A program made the translations under genes and the position numbers. Positions 12,086 to 26,300 of a DNA stretch of 64,000 nucleotides are shown one piece after another (position 1 is the first letter of the stretch; each line of letters begins with the position of its first letter). Origin of the DNA: Edolisoma coerulescens (lineage: Eukaryota; Chordata; Aves; Passeriformes; Campephagidae); NCBI GenBank assembly GCA_013397115.1, contig VWZW01004700.1, positions 1,100,869-1,164,868 on the forward strand. The letters run 5' to 3'. The notes under the pieces were generated by a model. The model ran no database searches and was not told the DNA's origin. It saw nothing but the letters and a program-made list of their open reading frames with translations.

Positions 12086-15000
12086 GTGATACGAAATCTT
12101 CCCCTTTTTTCTTAAAAATAGAGCTAAAATACATGCTTACATTCTCTGTAAGGTGAAGAAAATGGATGGGTAGTTCTACCTGTCTCTGCAGTGTGTATTT
12201 AACTCTGAATATTAGATATTGATGGGTATCTGTCTTTAACCTTCTGATGTTGTTGCTACTATCCTATATTTGCTGATTTTTCTTGTCATGCTTTAACCTT
12301 CTTGTGGGCTAGCTTATACCTAACGTAGGTCATTATCTACATCAGTGTTGTTATATCATTAAATGGTAATGGTCTACTGTTAGAGAATTTTCATTCTGCA
12401 ATCATTGTATTACCTGAAGACTTTTCAGTGACATTGCAGAAAGCTGTTTTCAGGACATTAATTTGTTTGATGTTTGCCATATTGGCATTTTACTGCAGAT
12501 TACGGATTCAGCACAGTGTGTTACCATTGTTCCAGAGAGAATTCTTAAGTGGTCAGAAGTACCTTTATCAACCAAACTGACAATCCTGCAAAATAGGAAA
12601 TAAAGTTTGGGAGCCATGTTCTGTTAACCTGTGTTGGCTGATACCATGAAATACAAGAACAGCTGTTCAAGTCAGACTAGAAGTCCGTCTTATTTTCCTC
12701 CTGTTTGTGGCAGAAACCAGTGCTAGATTGACAGGAGAACAGTGTTAGAACAGGGCAGACATACCGTGATGCTTTACCAGCTTCTAAGAATTTGCAACTT
12801 GGGGATTTCCTGAGCAGTAGGTGTTGGTTTAGTACGTAATAACCAAATAGTCCTAATTTATAATTCTTGAAATGTGGAGAGGATACAGTGTAAGCCATGG
12901 TACCCCTGATTAGTGACTGAGTAGAGCAATGAGTTTCTTTGTCATCTAGTTCATTTCAGTCATCTATGTATTATAGTCTAAACACATTATCCCACTACCC
13001 TGCTGAGTAGTATTGGTTACCTTGGAGCCTGTCATTTTGTACTTGGGATTTCTTTTTTTTTTTTCTTACGTGCATTACTTTATTTTCTGCAGATAATCTT
13101 ACTGCCTGCTTTTGTGTGGTACTTTAGCATTTGATTTTATGGATTCTCCCCCCTTCCTACCCGGAATGACTTAAAGCACACTCTAAATCTTCATTAATTC
13201 CAGTAGGAAAGAGGTGTAGCTGTAGAAGGTTGCCCCTTGGAAGCTGCTCTCTAATGTTTGAGATGGCAGTCGGGGGCAGGATCCTTTTGTATGCTGTATT
13301 GTGGCATGGAAGATAGCTGGGTGTGACTTTACATCAATGATAGCATCTAGCCTCGATGTTATCCTGGGAGTAGGAAATGAAGACAAAGATAACGTATTCG
13401 CTTAAGCTTTTCATTGGTGTCCATTTTCTGAGACTGTTTTTGTGACATTGATAGGCACAGGAGCTCATTTCCATGTGATTCAAGACAGGCTGGTGTGACA
13501 GGTCTTTGATCTGGAGGCTGTGTAGCTCTGCTGGGCCAAAACTGTGAACTGTCCACATAGGTGCTTCCTCGGGTCTGGCTCACTGTGCTCAGAGCGCTTC
13601 AGGGTCTCAACTGAGGGACAGGGATGAAGGTTGTATTTACCTTTTAAGTGTTGATAAACTGCTTAAATTGATTGTGTCATATGGGTGTGTCCCCTTGGGT
13701 GTCTGCTTGTTGTTATTAGCCTTCCCTTGGAAAAGCATTGTAGTAGTACTTGTATACTTCTGTCTGTGGAAGTCTCATAAGTTTGTTGGCTTCTAGACTT
13801 CATTGATCTATTAAGTTGTCTTAAAGAGGCCTGGCCACTTGGAAAAATCTACCAGGCCTAAAGTAGCTTTATTTTTTATTTCCCTACTTGAAGTTGTTCA
13901 TCATACCAAGCCATTTTTGGGGGTTTGGAGTTTTTTGTTTGTTTGTTTGGGGTTTTTTGTTTGGTTGGTTTGCGGTTTGTTTATTTGGTTGTTTTTTTTA
14001 AAGAGTACCTTTTCTTCTCTGCACCTCTTACCTTCAGTATTTTGAAATGGAGTTTCTCTGTAACTTTTTTTGCTTTTTTGAGCCTAACCTGCTTTTATAA
14101 AGCAAGATGTGGTGGAAGGATGGGTCCTGAGATAAACTTGTTTGAAAGTAGAAATCTTCTTTGAGAAAAATAATGTCTTGTGATGAATAAAAGTGCCGTG
14201 TGGGAAATCTGAGCTGTGGTAGTCCTGACCTAGAGCCTTTTAGGTTGCTTAGTTTGAGCACAGATTCCTTCTATTATGATTGGTTTCTAGAGGCTAGAAA
14301 TTGGAGCTGCAAAACTTGGAGTTAAAGAAATCCTACTTGGCTTGTACAAACTGACTTTGTTTTCCTCACAACTGTTTTTGGATTAATTTCAGTAATAGCA
14401 TTCAAAGAGTGTGTGTCTTCATACAGGAGCCATCATCACTAAACATTTTGTCTAAAAGTGTTGCGAAGCTAGTGCATTTCTCCAGAAACGTTTGTGATGA
14501 AAGTACGTGTTGCTTCTAACTTTGTCCTTTGAAACAGTTTAATTTCCTTTAATGAGAGCTTTTGGAAGCCTAGGCTGTCAAGGCATTTATATTGGGGATT
14601 TCTTTTACCACAGAAAGGTTTTAGTGAAAATGTTGACCTTAATGTAGGAATTGACTAAATCATCTCTGCCTGTACCTCTCCCTCCAGAGCACCATCAGTT
14701 GAAATTACTGCACTGTATTATTAAAATTAACCTGATCTTAAATAAGCTTTTCCCTTCAGAGGGTCAGTGGTACAATACCCTGCAACTGTGCAGGTAGAAA
14801 GGCTTAGATTGCTGCAGGAAATTATTTCAGGTTTTTATTTGCACAGAGAGATTCTCCATATAGAGTATACAAGCACATCTTTCTGCTTTGTTCTTGTTTT
14901 CCTGCTGGTTTGGATTTGTGACTGGTGTTCATGTGAATGCTGGTGCCAGCACAAGAAGGGGGAGGAATGAGGGTGAAACCAGCAGCTCAGCAGGGAACAA

Positions 15001-17343
15001 CTCCAGTGGTGTTCTGCATCAAATTCAAAGCCTTGTGGACTTACAGGAGCTTATAAGAAGTATTTGTAATTTTGCTATTACAGCAGTTGCGTATGAGATT
15101 GAGGCATGAGATAGTTTTAAATTTTTTTTTCTTTCTTTAGAAGAGTTTAGTACTTTCATCATTGTCACTTATATCCTTCTCTGCTCCCTCCCTTTAAAGA
15201 TTGATAGCAGCCTCTTTTCAGCAATGTTAGATCTCTTTTGGCCTGTGCTTGTTGCAGATGGGCCTACTCTCTTGAGATTGGTGTTACTCATGGATTCATT
15301 GACTATTCAAGTGTTAGCTTTCTGAGCATATTTCTTTCCTATTACTTCATTTTTTTAATGGATATAAAAGGAGTATGATGATTTTTTTCAAATTTAAATA
15401 TGTCTGTTTCTTTGGTAGTGGTCTGATCTTGTGACGCAAGACTCAGATAAGGAAGCTTTAAATGTTGCTCATAGACTAGTCTGGTAACCATCTCCAATAA
15501 AGTGCTGCTTTTTTTGCTGTCAGCGTTTCTTAAAGGCGGTGCAATGAATTTAAAGGTAGGTTTTCCTATTCTATAATTATTACTCGTGCTTGCCAGGAGA
15601 GAAATGTTAATGGGAAACTGCTGAGGATTCCTGTGGGAAACTGTTAAGTGATAAACTCAAGACATGAAACTTCAGGGATGTTTAACTTGTCAGATATTAT
15701 GCAGCAATCCCTGTGTGCTGTATAAAACCGTATGATAAACTGTGGAGTGTACGCTGTTCAGCTTGGGGTTCATTCCACAGTCTCCCACAGTAGTTCAGTC
15801 TTGTGGGGTACCTTTTGCACAGATTGCATGGGAAGTTTTTGTTTTCTCTTTTGCTTTTGTGAGTTGTCTTCACAGAAACCTTATCTGCATATGTACTCTT
15901 GGCCTGTGTGAAGTAGTTGTGGCTGGAAATTGGGAGTGTGAAATTGCCTACTTACAACCCGGCACCTTGGCTTGGGTAGCAAAAGGCAATTCTGAATACA
16001 TTCCGTTCCTTCCTGCTGTCTTTTCACTATTCCTTTCTTCTTGTGCTTGGAAGTTACTTCTATCAATATAAAATACCTTGTTTCTTAAACAGACTTAGAG
16101 ATTTTGTCCTTATTTTTTCCCTCAGGGCAAATACTTTAAACACTGTTGATAATCTTTTCACTGTTTGGACCTCTAGTCTGTTTTCTTTCTCGTGGTCAGG
16201 GTTTGCAAGTAGCTGAAGTCTGTTGTCCATACTCAGTGTGTAGAAACTGAAATGAAGCAAGTAAAAATGAAGGATTTAAAGACATGGATTCAAACAGGAA
16301 AACAGTGCTGGTGTGCATGTCGTTTTTTTTAGGTTTAGAAAGGTGTTGCTGATTTATGCTAGGATGAACATGGTACCAAAGCTGAGATTTTTTTTCTTAA
16401 TGAAGAAGACCTTGCATAATTTTTACAGAATTGATCTTGGTTTTGTATCTTGATATAATGCAAATACTCTGACTAAAATTGGAAGCTCTTCAGGGGCTTT
16501 TTCAGATTGCTTATTTCCTTTGGGAAGAAAGGAACATGCCTACCTGATACCACTCCAGTGTCTTTGGTGCCCATAGAGGATCTTTCCTCAGTGGATTAGA
16601 AATTACCTAGGAAATTACTCTGTTGCTTTCCACTTTTGGACACAGTATCCTGCAAGCAGGAGTGTTATATGGGTTGGCCCTTTCGTCTGTTCTGATCTTT
16701 TGAACTTTTGGAAACATTCTTTACCTTCAGGAAAGGTAATGTTTTACATAACCCTATAAATAGTGATGTTTCTCTGGATTGTTTCTTCTGCTAGTCAGAA
16801 TTTGTTGTTTGTCCCTTTTGCCGCTGGCTTTTGTACATCTGTTTCTTTGTGTTTTCTGTTTTGGGGAACTTACGGTCATATTTTTGGCTCTCACATGCCA
16901 CGTACTTGGATTTCCTGGAAGATTATAATCCTTTCTCCTCTAGGATACTGTATTCAAGCTTATACAAGGAAATACAAGTATCTCTACAGTTCATGGTCAT
17001 TGCTTCATGTGTTTATTTTGTGACTGAAGTTGTAAATGGTTCAACAAGGCATGAGTAGTGTTTTTTGATAGTGACTTGCAAAACACACAGAAATGCAAGC
17101 AAATGTTGGTTCTGTGGCAAGGGTAAAACTCCAGAGCAAAAAACCTCCAAAACAAAAACCTGATTTGAAGCTGAATACTGTGCAGTTCTTAAAGAGACTC
17201 CCAGCACGAAGTAGTATTTATATTAAACTTCAATAAATGTGGTGGTAAGTTGTTCCCATAACATCATAAATATGCTGTGCAAATGGATGTTGTAGACTGT
17301 GGAGTATGTCATCAAATAACAGCTTCATTTCTTTCTGTTTCAG
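12086..17343. other. Intron 1, right part: no gene seen
   Basis: AT-rich intronic DNA up to the exon 2 acceptor. It contains a T/G-rich tract (13914-13999) and poly-T runs. Open frames at 13839-14164, 15742-16071 and 16763-17058 follow T-rich sequence, giving F/L/V/C-rich peptides, and have no recognisable domain. Confidence 0.7.
13914..13999. repeat. T/G-rich low-complexity tract
   Basis: A run of TTTG, GGTTT and GTTTTTT units without fixed period. Similar tracts recur in introns 7, 9 and 21, and as the A/C-rich complement in introns 9, 12 and 21. Confidence 0.8.
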
Positions 17344-17388
17344 ATTAAGGGAAGTTTCAGAGAAGCTGAACAAATATAATTTAAACAG
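17344..17388 (+). CDS. UBR5: UBR5 exon 2
   Basis: 45 nt between TTTCAG and GTAAGG. One base completes a codon from exon 1, then it encodes LREVSEKLNKYNLN plus two bases. It corresponds to residues 21-36, the N-terminal helix before the first RCC1-like strand. Confidence 0.95.
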
Positions 17389-20300
17389 GTAAGGCATATC
17401 ACATGCTGCTGTAAATCATTTAGGAAAGTACAATTTCTCTAAGAGCAACAAGAAGCAGATGATGTAGCCATAGAAATCCTCAGTGCTACTGATACTGAAG
17501 TCCATAAATGCTTCAGGTAACACAGTTCAGATAACACAGGAAGAAAATGGGAGGTTCTCAGTTATGATAAATTACATTCAAATCTTCGTTATGAAATGAC
17601 TTCTTAATATGAGGTATAAACCCTGTTGTTTATTGCTGATCAGAGTAAATGAAACCTATCACCTTTAAGATCTTCTTCATGCATTTGATGTGCTGTGTGC
17701 TTCAATTAATGCACATTTAGTCATTTTTGAAAGTTTTTCCTCTTGGTAACCACCACGGCACATTTTTCCTTCCATGTGCAACTTGTTGGGTTTTTTTTTT
17801 TTTTGGACTTCAAAAGTTTTAAAATGCTATAAATTCTCACTTTTTATTTTCAGCCACCCGCCTTTGAATGTATTGGAACAGGCCACTATTAAACAGTGTG
17901 TGGTGGGACCAAATCACGCTGCATTTCTTCTGGAGGTAACTTGCTGAAATCTTCTCAGATAACAAACTTGAAACCATACAGTTAAAATTCGTTACTCTAA
18001 CATTAAATTGATTAACACTCTTCAGTAACTGAAGACTTGTGTTTTAATTTTTTTGGTAAACTTGACATACATTTCGGTTTTGAACACTTGCTTTTCTTGT
18101 TCTAAATACAGGATGGTAGAGTCTGCAGGATTGGTTTTTCAGTTCAACCAGACAGATTGGAATTGGGTAAACCTGAGAATAGTGATGGGTAAGAAATGCT
18201 TTTCTTCTAAGATATTTTTTTTAACTCAGTAAGCAGCTCAGCTGCTTTTCTGGTTTTGTTTTTATTTGTTTGTTTTTGAAGTAGATTTTGGAATTGATAC
18301 TTTGAGTAGAGACACAATGGTTATGGTGATGCAGCCAAACAGCCTAGCTTGACAGACTGGCGTAGGAAGAAATAGTATATGTGATTCTGAAAGAAGTGAG
18401 ACAGGCTCTCTTTAACTTCAAGAAACAAACTCATCCAAAAATAATCCTTAAGAAAGAATCTGTGTTAAATTGTTAAGCTTAATGTAGAATCCACTCTGAA
18501 AGTGGTCCCATCTGGCAAGGCTCACTTTCTGGACCTGTGGTCCTCGGTCCAGGTAAGTTCCCCCTTAACAGGACTAATTAACGGTTCGCATTTGAATTTA
18601 AATCACTTAATATCAAAGTAGCGTACTCAGGCTCAGGTTTATGGATAGAACACCTGCTGATTACAATTTGTACATATGCAGTAATTGAAAACTTAGCACA
18701 GTGGCTACCTCAAATCACTAATTAGCTTAATATGTATTTGCAACTGTGCTATTATGGATTGCCGATGTACATAAGGTCTGTTAGGCATGCTTTCCACTTT
18801 CTCTTTCCAGTGTACCTCTTAATATACAGTTAGATTAGTTTGGAATATTCCCCAAGGGTGTTGCTTAAGCTGGTATGTTACCAGACTAAGTCCCTGAGAA
18901 TTTCAACCTGGGATTCCAGGTTTTGTTCTTAACCCATTTGGGATTGTTTTGTGACTGATTTACCATCTTTTACTTTCAGTTCAAAGTTGAGCAGTGGCTC
19001 AGGGGCAGGAAGGACATCCAGGCCAGGCAGGACTAGTGACTCCCCATGGTTTCTGTCTGGTTCTGAAACTCTGGGCAGACTGGCAGGCAACACCCTTGGG
19101 TAAGTTTTGATAGGATTGAGGCTGCAATCTGTTTGTTCCATATTTGAGTATATGTGTATACACATATATAAATTGTATGCAGTATGTATAAGGGAACGTA
19201 TAATCACAGCAGTTGTGTAGGTAGGGTATAACAAAAAAACCCACTTGATTGACTTGGTTAAAATAACAGACATTTAAGTGACCCTTCAGCACATAGGATA
19301 CAGAGAGTTCTTCATATATATGTGAAGAATAACTTGGTTTAGGCTGTGTTGTCTTCTTTTGAATGTTTTTTTTTTAGTTCCTTGGTCTGTGAAAAGCAGT
19401 CTTTTAGAGGGACACTATCAATTTAAACCATGATAGGCTACAAGCATAAAGTGAAATGAGTGCATTTATGCAGGAAGAACCTTCTTTATGTGCTCCATTG
19501 TTTTGTGCCTTCCACTCCATTGCCCCAAGTCATGAGTGGTGTTTTGACAGCTGGGGTCCTATACATAGTAATAGAAAAGGAACATTTGGAAAAGGTTGTT
19601 TCTCAGAACCTTTAAAATTGTACTATATGCAAAACATGCTGTATAGATCCAGTTTTCTTGTCATTAGCCTTAAAATTGATGGTGTCCCTTTTTATAGAAA
19701 GGTAAAGTAATCTTCATTCCATAATGACAGTGATCTCTTTGTTACATGTTTTAGTAAGACATGTCTAACTGTGCTGCTTCCTAAGGTTACTAACTGCAGT
19801 AAGGAGAACTGTGGTTTCTGCATGTGAATGATTTGTTACGAGGAAGGAACTACATCTTTTCCATTAATTTTCAGAAAAGTTGTTGGTTTTTTATTACCAA
19901 ATAAACTAATTTCATTTGGGCCTTAGTTGCAGGAAGAATAACCATCCCCATAGGCTTCCCAGATTTTTGCTGAAATCATTACGCATCTGAACCTAAAAAT
20001 CCATGTGATAAACGTTAAAGACAAACTAGTATTGTCATGTCTAAGAACTTTTTGTGGGATATGTGTCACATTTTTTCCCTTGTTATTCTTAGCTAAGCTC
20101 AATGTGTTAAAATTGTTTGAATCTTAGAGACCAGCCGTGAAGTGTTCCTGATGTCTTCTCTTGAATGTCTCAGAACTAGGTAGTTGAAAAACCACTGAGC
20201 TAGAAGAGTAGCAGTAGGCACTATAACTAGTTTGTTAAATGGAGGGAATAATTATCTTAATAAATTGAATCTAAAACCATTCAAACTGTGGGGCCATTAG

Positions 20301-23300
20301 AGTAGATAACTGGATTTGGAAAGTTGCTAGTGTGGGGCTGTGGTCAACTAGTAGGTGAACAGAAATGAGACAAAAGATTTCTATTCTGTGTTAATATTTG
20401 TTTTAGGTTTAGACAGCTTTAATAGCAATGGCTGTGTCCTGATTCTCCTTAACAGGGCCAAGTTAGGACACACAGGGAATATTTGAATTACATAAATAGA
20501 AATGGTTTTAACTGTTAGATGTCTAAATGATGTCATTGATAATTTATAACTTAAAGTAGAAAATGCATCTGTAGTAAGTATTACTATCTAATATGGAACC
20601 TTTTCTTTAACCCCACACCTCCCTGCAGAGGGTTGAATTGACAGTTGCTCTGTAGGTAGAATATGACTTCCCCTCAGCCCCGTTCTTTTCCTCTCAGCCA
20701 CCTTCCCACCTTTAGAGCAGTTTAACTAGCTCATTTTTTTTAAAATGTCACATTCTTCTTTGTTGGTTTTTTCTTTTTCTTTTTTTTTTTTTGTGTTTTC
20801 AATAGCATCTTTTTTTTTTTCTTTTTAGAATTCTCTTCCTAACTCATGAGACAAGACTTTTCCTAAAGACATCACTGAATTGCTTTTTGTCTTGTCTTGT
20901 CATTGTCTGTGGTTGCTAGCTAGAATCCTGAAAATGTAGATGTGTCTGACAGGGCCTTGTCTTAAGCAGACACTCCAGTTACTCTGTGGTTGCAGGGTCT
21001 TGTCAGGAGGAAAAAGAAAACCCAACTAAAAAACGGTGCTAGTAATCAACTGAAGGCATAAAATGCAAGACAAGTATTCTTACTTAATTAGCTTTTAATA
21101 GCTACATATGATAGACTTTCAGTGTAAATTTATTAGATACTGTTTCAGAGAACATATCTTTATTTTCATGTCTAATTTTAAATGTTTTTCTTGAAAGGAG
21201 TTTGAGACTTGAAGTGGTTGATAGCAGGAGGGTTCTGCTGATACAGATTATTAAGTAGCATTAATACCAATATCCTTTACAGTGTATTACAAGATAAGCT
21301 TGGTTAACCTCGAAGAACTAACTAGAGTCTCTTGTCTTTCATGGCAACAGATTATCTTGTCTTAAATCCAGAGCAGATTCAATTGACACAGTTCTGTGGT
21401 GATAATTATTAGTGGATAGTTGTAATGATGATGAGATGGCTATTTTTACAAGTCACTGTCTTTTTTTTGCCTTGTTTTGATACTGATGCGTAGAAATGAA
21501 GAAACTCTTCAGTCAGTTCAGACATATTTTTGCAATGTGTACAATTGATTTTGATTTCTGCAGTAGGAATAGGTAAAAAGTAGAGTATCTCTTGAAAACT
21601 ATACACGAGGATCAGAGAACTATGTAGTGTAAGATTCTTTTGCAGTAGAGAAGATTACTTGATTTTTCCAGTGTAATCTTAACCAATTTCTTAATGTAAA
21701 TCAAGTATCAGAATCTTTAGAAGACCCACCTAAGTATAGTGATCTTCTGTCAGAGCCACTGACAATGAAGTTGCTGCATGTGTGCTTTTATAGCAGGAAA
21801 TTGGCAGACGAGTGTGAGATGTTATGCTGCTGCTACTGCTTTTAGAAAATCTGGGAATTGATCCTTTTATGTATTTATGTATGTGTACATCCACACAGCT
21901 ATATGAGTAGGAAAGAGTGCAAGTTCCAGTTGGAGTCCTGTTTTTTTATTTCTTCTGCATATTTCAGAACTTTATCAGTTTCCTGATGTTCTTGTTCTTT
22001 CTGGTTTTGAGAGTTACTTTTATATGTTTGTCTATGAAGTCAAGCTGCAGTATTTTTCAGAGGCTGTTTATAAGTTGTTAATAAGAAAACTAAAGACTTC
22101 TTGAAGAAGTAGTCCCCAAAGTATGCTCCTGTATTAAATAAATAAATAATCTAAATCTTCTAGAAGTCGCTGGAGTTCAGGGGTTGGTGGAAGTGGAGGA
22201 GGATCTTCTGGTAGATCATCTGCTGGAGCTCGAGACTCTCGAAGGCAGACCAGAGTTATCCGCACAGGACGTGACAGAGGATCTGGGCTGCTGGGGAGTC
22301 AACCACAACCGGTGATTCCAGCATCAGTCATTCCAGAGGAACTAATTTCACAGGTATGTGAACTAGAAACTGCTTGTTGCCAAAAACTTGGAGAGCTTCT
22401 CACAGCATGTGTACAGGAATGTGTGGTTGTAGTGCCTTTTCTCCAAGGAGTAATGGCATATAATTGAAGAAATTTACTTTCCCTAGCTGACTTGGTTTTA
22501 TTCTTAAATACACAGTGGAAGTGGTAGACTTTTGGATTCTAGACTTTTAATTTCCCAAACTTCCCCCAAGACAAGTATATGTTTAATGTAGATGAGAAAG
22601 GCCATATTTGGTTGCAGAGGGGAGATTTAGTGAGATAATCAAATATTTGAGAATAGTATCATATGTTAAGTTTCTTGAAGGAATGTAATGAAGGAGGGCA
22701 GATTGACTTTTTCTTTCTTATTTGATAGAAGGAGTGATCCATTTCAGATGTAAATGAAAGACATTAAGCATATTTAATCTCTTTAAAATAATTTTTCTTC
22801 GTGGACACCTCTACTTAATTTTTTATAAATGTGACTTTTATGAATGTTGGGTATGAATTGCTCTGCTTTTGCCTTTTAATGCAGTAAAGCCTGAAGAAGC
22901 TGTTAAGTCTGTTAAAACATTTTCTTCCATATTTGAAAAAAAGAATACATTCAAAATATGTGACCAGTTAATGCATTTTAACTGTTAGCTTAGAACTAGT
23001 TGCTGGTCTGCATTTGAAATACAGATGTTAGTTGCTAGGCCAAAGATAATCTGCTTTGCTTCCCTTGCTGTGATACTTTGCTGTCTTTTTTTTTTTTTTT
23101 CTTTTTTAAATAACGTACTTTGTTTACCTTTAAAGCAGAAGGTGTCTAAAACATTTTGGAGGTAACTTTAAAGCAGAGCGATAGGAAAGATCTCCACAGA
23201 TGGTCTTTAGATTCTAGGGGGTCTCAAAAATCTGTAAACTTCTGGCATAGAATGTTATGGGAAAAAATTTGCCTTTGTGTTCTGTTAGAATGTCCCTTTT

Positions 23301-26300
23301 TGTTTTTTCTTTTTTTGGTTGCCGGCAGACCATTTTACTTGGTGCCTTACTTTTACTCTGTTGTGAAAACACTCAATACTTGTTTCTTATGTTCTCTTGT
23401 TTGTGATCTTTCAGAACTCTCATCATCTCTGGCATTCAGTAAAGTGTAATCTGGGAAAACAAAGTGCTCTGAGTCCTAGGCTTAGTGGAACAAACCAGAG
23501 TTTCTCTGGTTTTTTTTAAATTCATTGCCTCTAATGCTTTGGAGGTTTTATCTGCATTTGCACTTTCTTAATAAAACCTTAAATGTTGCAAAAACTGCCA
23601 AAGATAAGCCTTTAGAAACAGAATGACGAGAAAAATACAGTCAGTAAGGTAGTTTTGTTTGAAGGGCAGTGGAAAGAGAAACGAGTGTAAAAGACAGGGA
23701 TTGAGATGTAGTTTTGGCACAGCAGTTGATTGCAAACTCTGTTGATTGACGTACTAAGTTTAAACACTTTTATAGAAACATACAGAGCATTGTCAAAACC
23801 AGACTTTGCTTATTATTTAACTACAGCATTAAACATTCCAAGAAGTAGATTCTAGGATTCCATTAGGAAATTTAGCACCAAAGTTGGAATTCAGTGGCCT
23901 AACTGGAACTGAGAGAAGGCTGGGTATCTAGTGCAGGATGCTGTGAAAAATTGATGTTAGCCTGTGTCTGTATGTCCTGTTATCGACTTTTGATTCTTAT
24001 TAGACTTCTTTTAGAATTAAGCATTTTCTTATGAATGGTGGTTGGTGAGCTGAGAATGGCCAGTAACCAATGCTACTCTGCTCTTACAGGCACAAGTTGT
24101 TTTACAAGGGAAGTCCAGAAGTATTATTATTCGAGAACTCCAACGAACAAATCTTGATGTCAACCTTGCTGTAAATAATTTGTTGAGTCGTGATGATGAA
24201 GATGGAGATGATGGGGATGACACAGCAAGTGAATCATATCTTCCTGGAGGTTTGTATCCTGCAACTTTTGATAAAAAAATGCCATTGCATTTTTATTTTT
24301 CTGTATTTAAGTACTGACAGCGAGGTCCATCTGGAGCAAAGTCTAAAGATGTACAAAACAAAAGATGAACTGGGATGTCTTGAGGGATTAGGATAGCCAC
24401 TGAAGAATAACTGTTGATACTGTTTGTGGGGGGCATGAAAGTTCCGTTTTCTTTTAGGATCCCAGGCTTTGTAACTAGCATTACTTACGTCTATTTTGCT
24501 GCTCAATGAGATGCTGAGACTGCTGTGTGGCTTGCTTATAAAAGCTAAATCTGAAACTTTCTAGTGACTTGCATGTGTTTTACTACTAACATATATTCCT
24601 AATATTTATACAAGTTTTTAGAGCAAAAATTACGTTTTTATAAAATCAAAAAGCCTTAACAGAGGGCAAAACCATTTACAGTGGTTATAGTTAGATTGAG
24701 AATTTATTCTTAATTTCAAATTCCCCTTATAAATGCTGTAGTGTTCTGGCTAGACTGGCAAAATCCTGTAATTGAAGTGCAGCTATTTTTGAAATACTGT
24801 CTGTCCCATACAATTGCTTTTTGTAAAAGACTTCAAGTCTTCTTTTGCATTGGCTAAATAATTTTGGCAGTCTTTTCTTGCTGAATAAACAAATTTGAAA
24901 ACATAGCAGCCAAATCCAGTGTTGTGTTAGGTGCACTGCATGAAAAGAACACATCTAAACTCTGACTACGTAGTAGCTTTTCTTCTGTGTGTCAAAATGA
25001 TGTTTTGATATTTTTCTAATAAATGTTTTTTTGGTTTTTTTTTTCTGCTCATCTGGTTCACCAGGAAGGTTCATGGGCTTCATCCATCTTTATCTTGTCA
25101 GTCATGTGATTAGACAAAGGGTTTTTTTAATTTCTGCAACAAAAACTTTGTATTTCATTTTGCTTCTTCTAGTTTTAGTTGCATCTGTCAAGCATCTTTA
25201 TTTTGCTGTAGAATCAAGAATCTTCTGGTGAAAGGGGTGAAAAATCTTTAATCTCAGTCTTATTTTTCAGTGATCGGCTTAATAGCATTAGACAGATGCA
25301 CTGGAAGAAGTAAATTCTCCTAGGCTTCCAAGTGTTCCAAGCATTTCTTAGTCTTAAGCATACCCAAATGAATTCCTCCAGAACTGGCTTTTAGAAGATA
25401 AATCACAGTTAGGAACTTCTGCTGTAAATTGCTGCTTTTAACCATACTAACCAGCCTTCTGCAGCATTAACTGTTCTCTGAGTACCTCTTCCGATCCTAA
25501 GGATCAGTTAATAGGGACCATCTGACATACTGTGACTGGTAACTTTTATTTGAAGGTGCCTCCACTACAGTCTGTGAGTCTCATCTATTTGAGATGGGTT
25601 AAAGTAGTGTGCAGAGTTTCACTGTCCTCACTGGATGTCCAGAAAAAAAATTTTCTCCTTGGCTTAATTTTTAAATCTTCCCTGTTCAGAGTAAACTTCC
25701 TGTAAGGGATTGCAGTATCCTAAAATTAGGTTTTTCCCCTATGTTACCCCATAAAGAAATTGATTAATTTTTTCCCAGTTTTAATGGGAAAAGATATGGA
25801 AATGATGACTGAAATGACACTTGATCTGTCTTAACTTCAGTTTTCAAAGATGTAATTTCTGATTTGTAGAATGTGCTGTGCCTTCTCTCTCTGTCCTAAG
25901 TTTTATGGGCAAAAATCAGTTTGTTGCACAGAAATGAATTAGTTTGGTATCTGAATCTGATCAGAAGAAGTGTAGCTGAACACTAGGCAGTGCTGTCATG
26001 ACTCTACTGTTGATACATTGAGCAGTAAAAATTACCAGCCTTGCTTGTGTCACATGACCATACAGGCTAGGTTTCAGGAAAACCAAATGGCTGGAGAAAG
26101 TTGCCTGTAGCTCTTTTTAAAAGTATTTTGCTCTAGAAACTTTGCAGTCTTCTTGCTTTCACTTGTCATCTCATGTCTGGATGCCCCTTTGGAACTATAA
26201 CATCATAAAAGAAAACTGTGGATAACTGAAAAATGCTATGTGCATTCAATTGTTAGGCTTTTTTATTGTTCTGAAAGATTAAGAAACTTTTTAAAAATTA

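Noticed and set aside
15742..16071. 109-codon + strand open frame in intron 1
   Set aside because: Rich in F, L, V, C and S from T-rich DNA; no homology recognised and no splice context.
20811..20829. Strong-looking acceptor (T/C run then TTTTTAG) in intron 5
   Set aside because: No credible donor or in-frame coding sequence follows. T-rich runs are common here.
25800..25865. C/D-box snoRNA-like spacing (ATGATGA ... CTGA) in intron 7
   Set aside because: The flanks do not form a terminal stem and no C'/D' boxes are clear.
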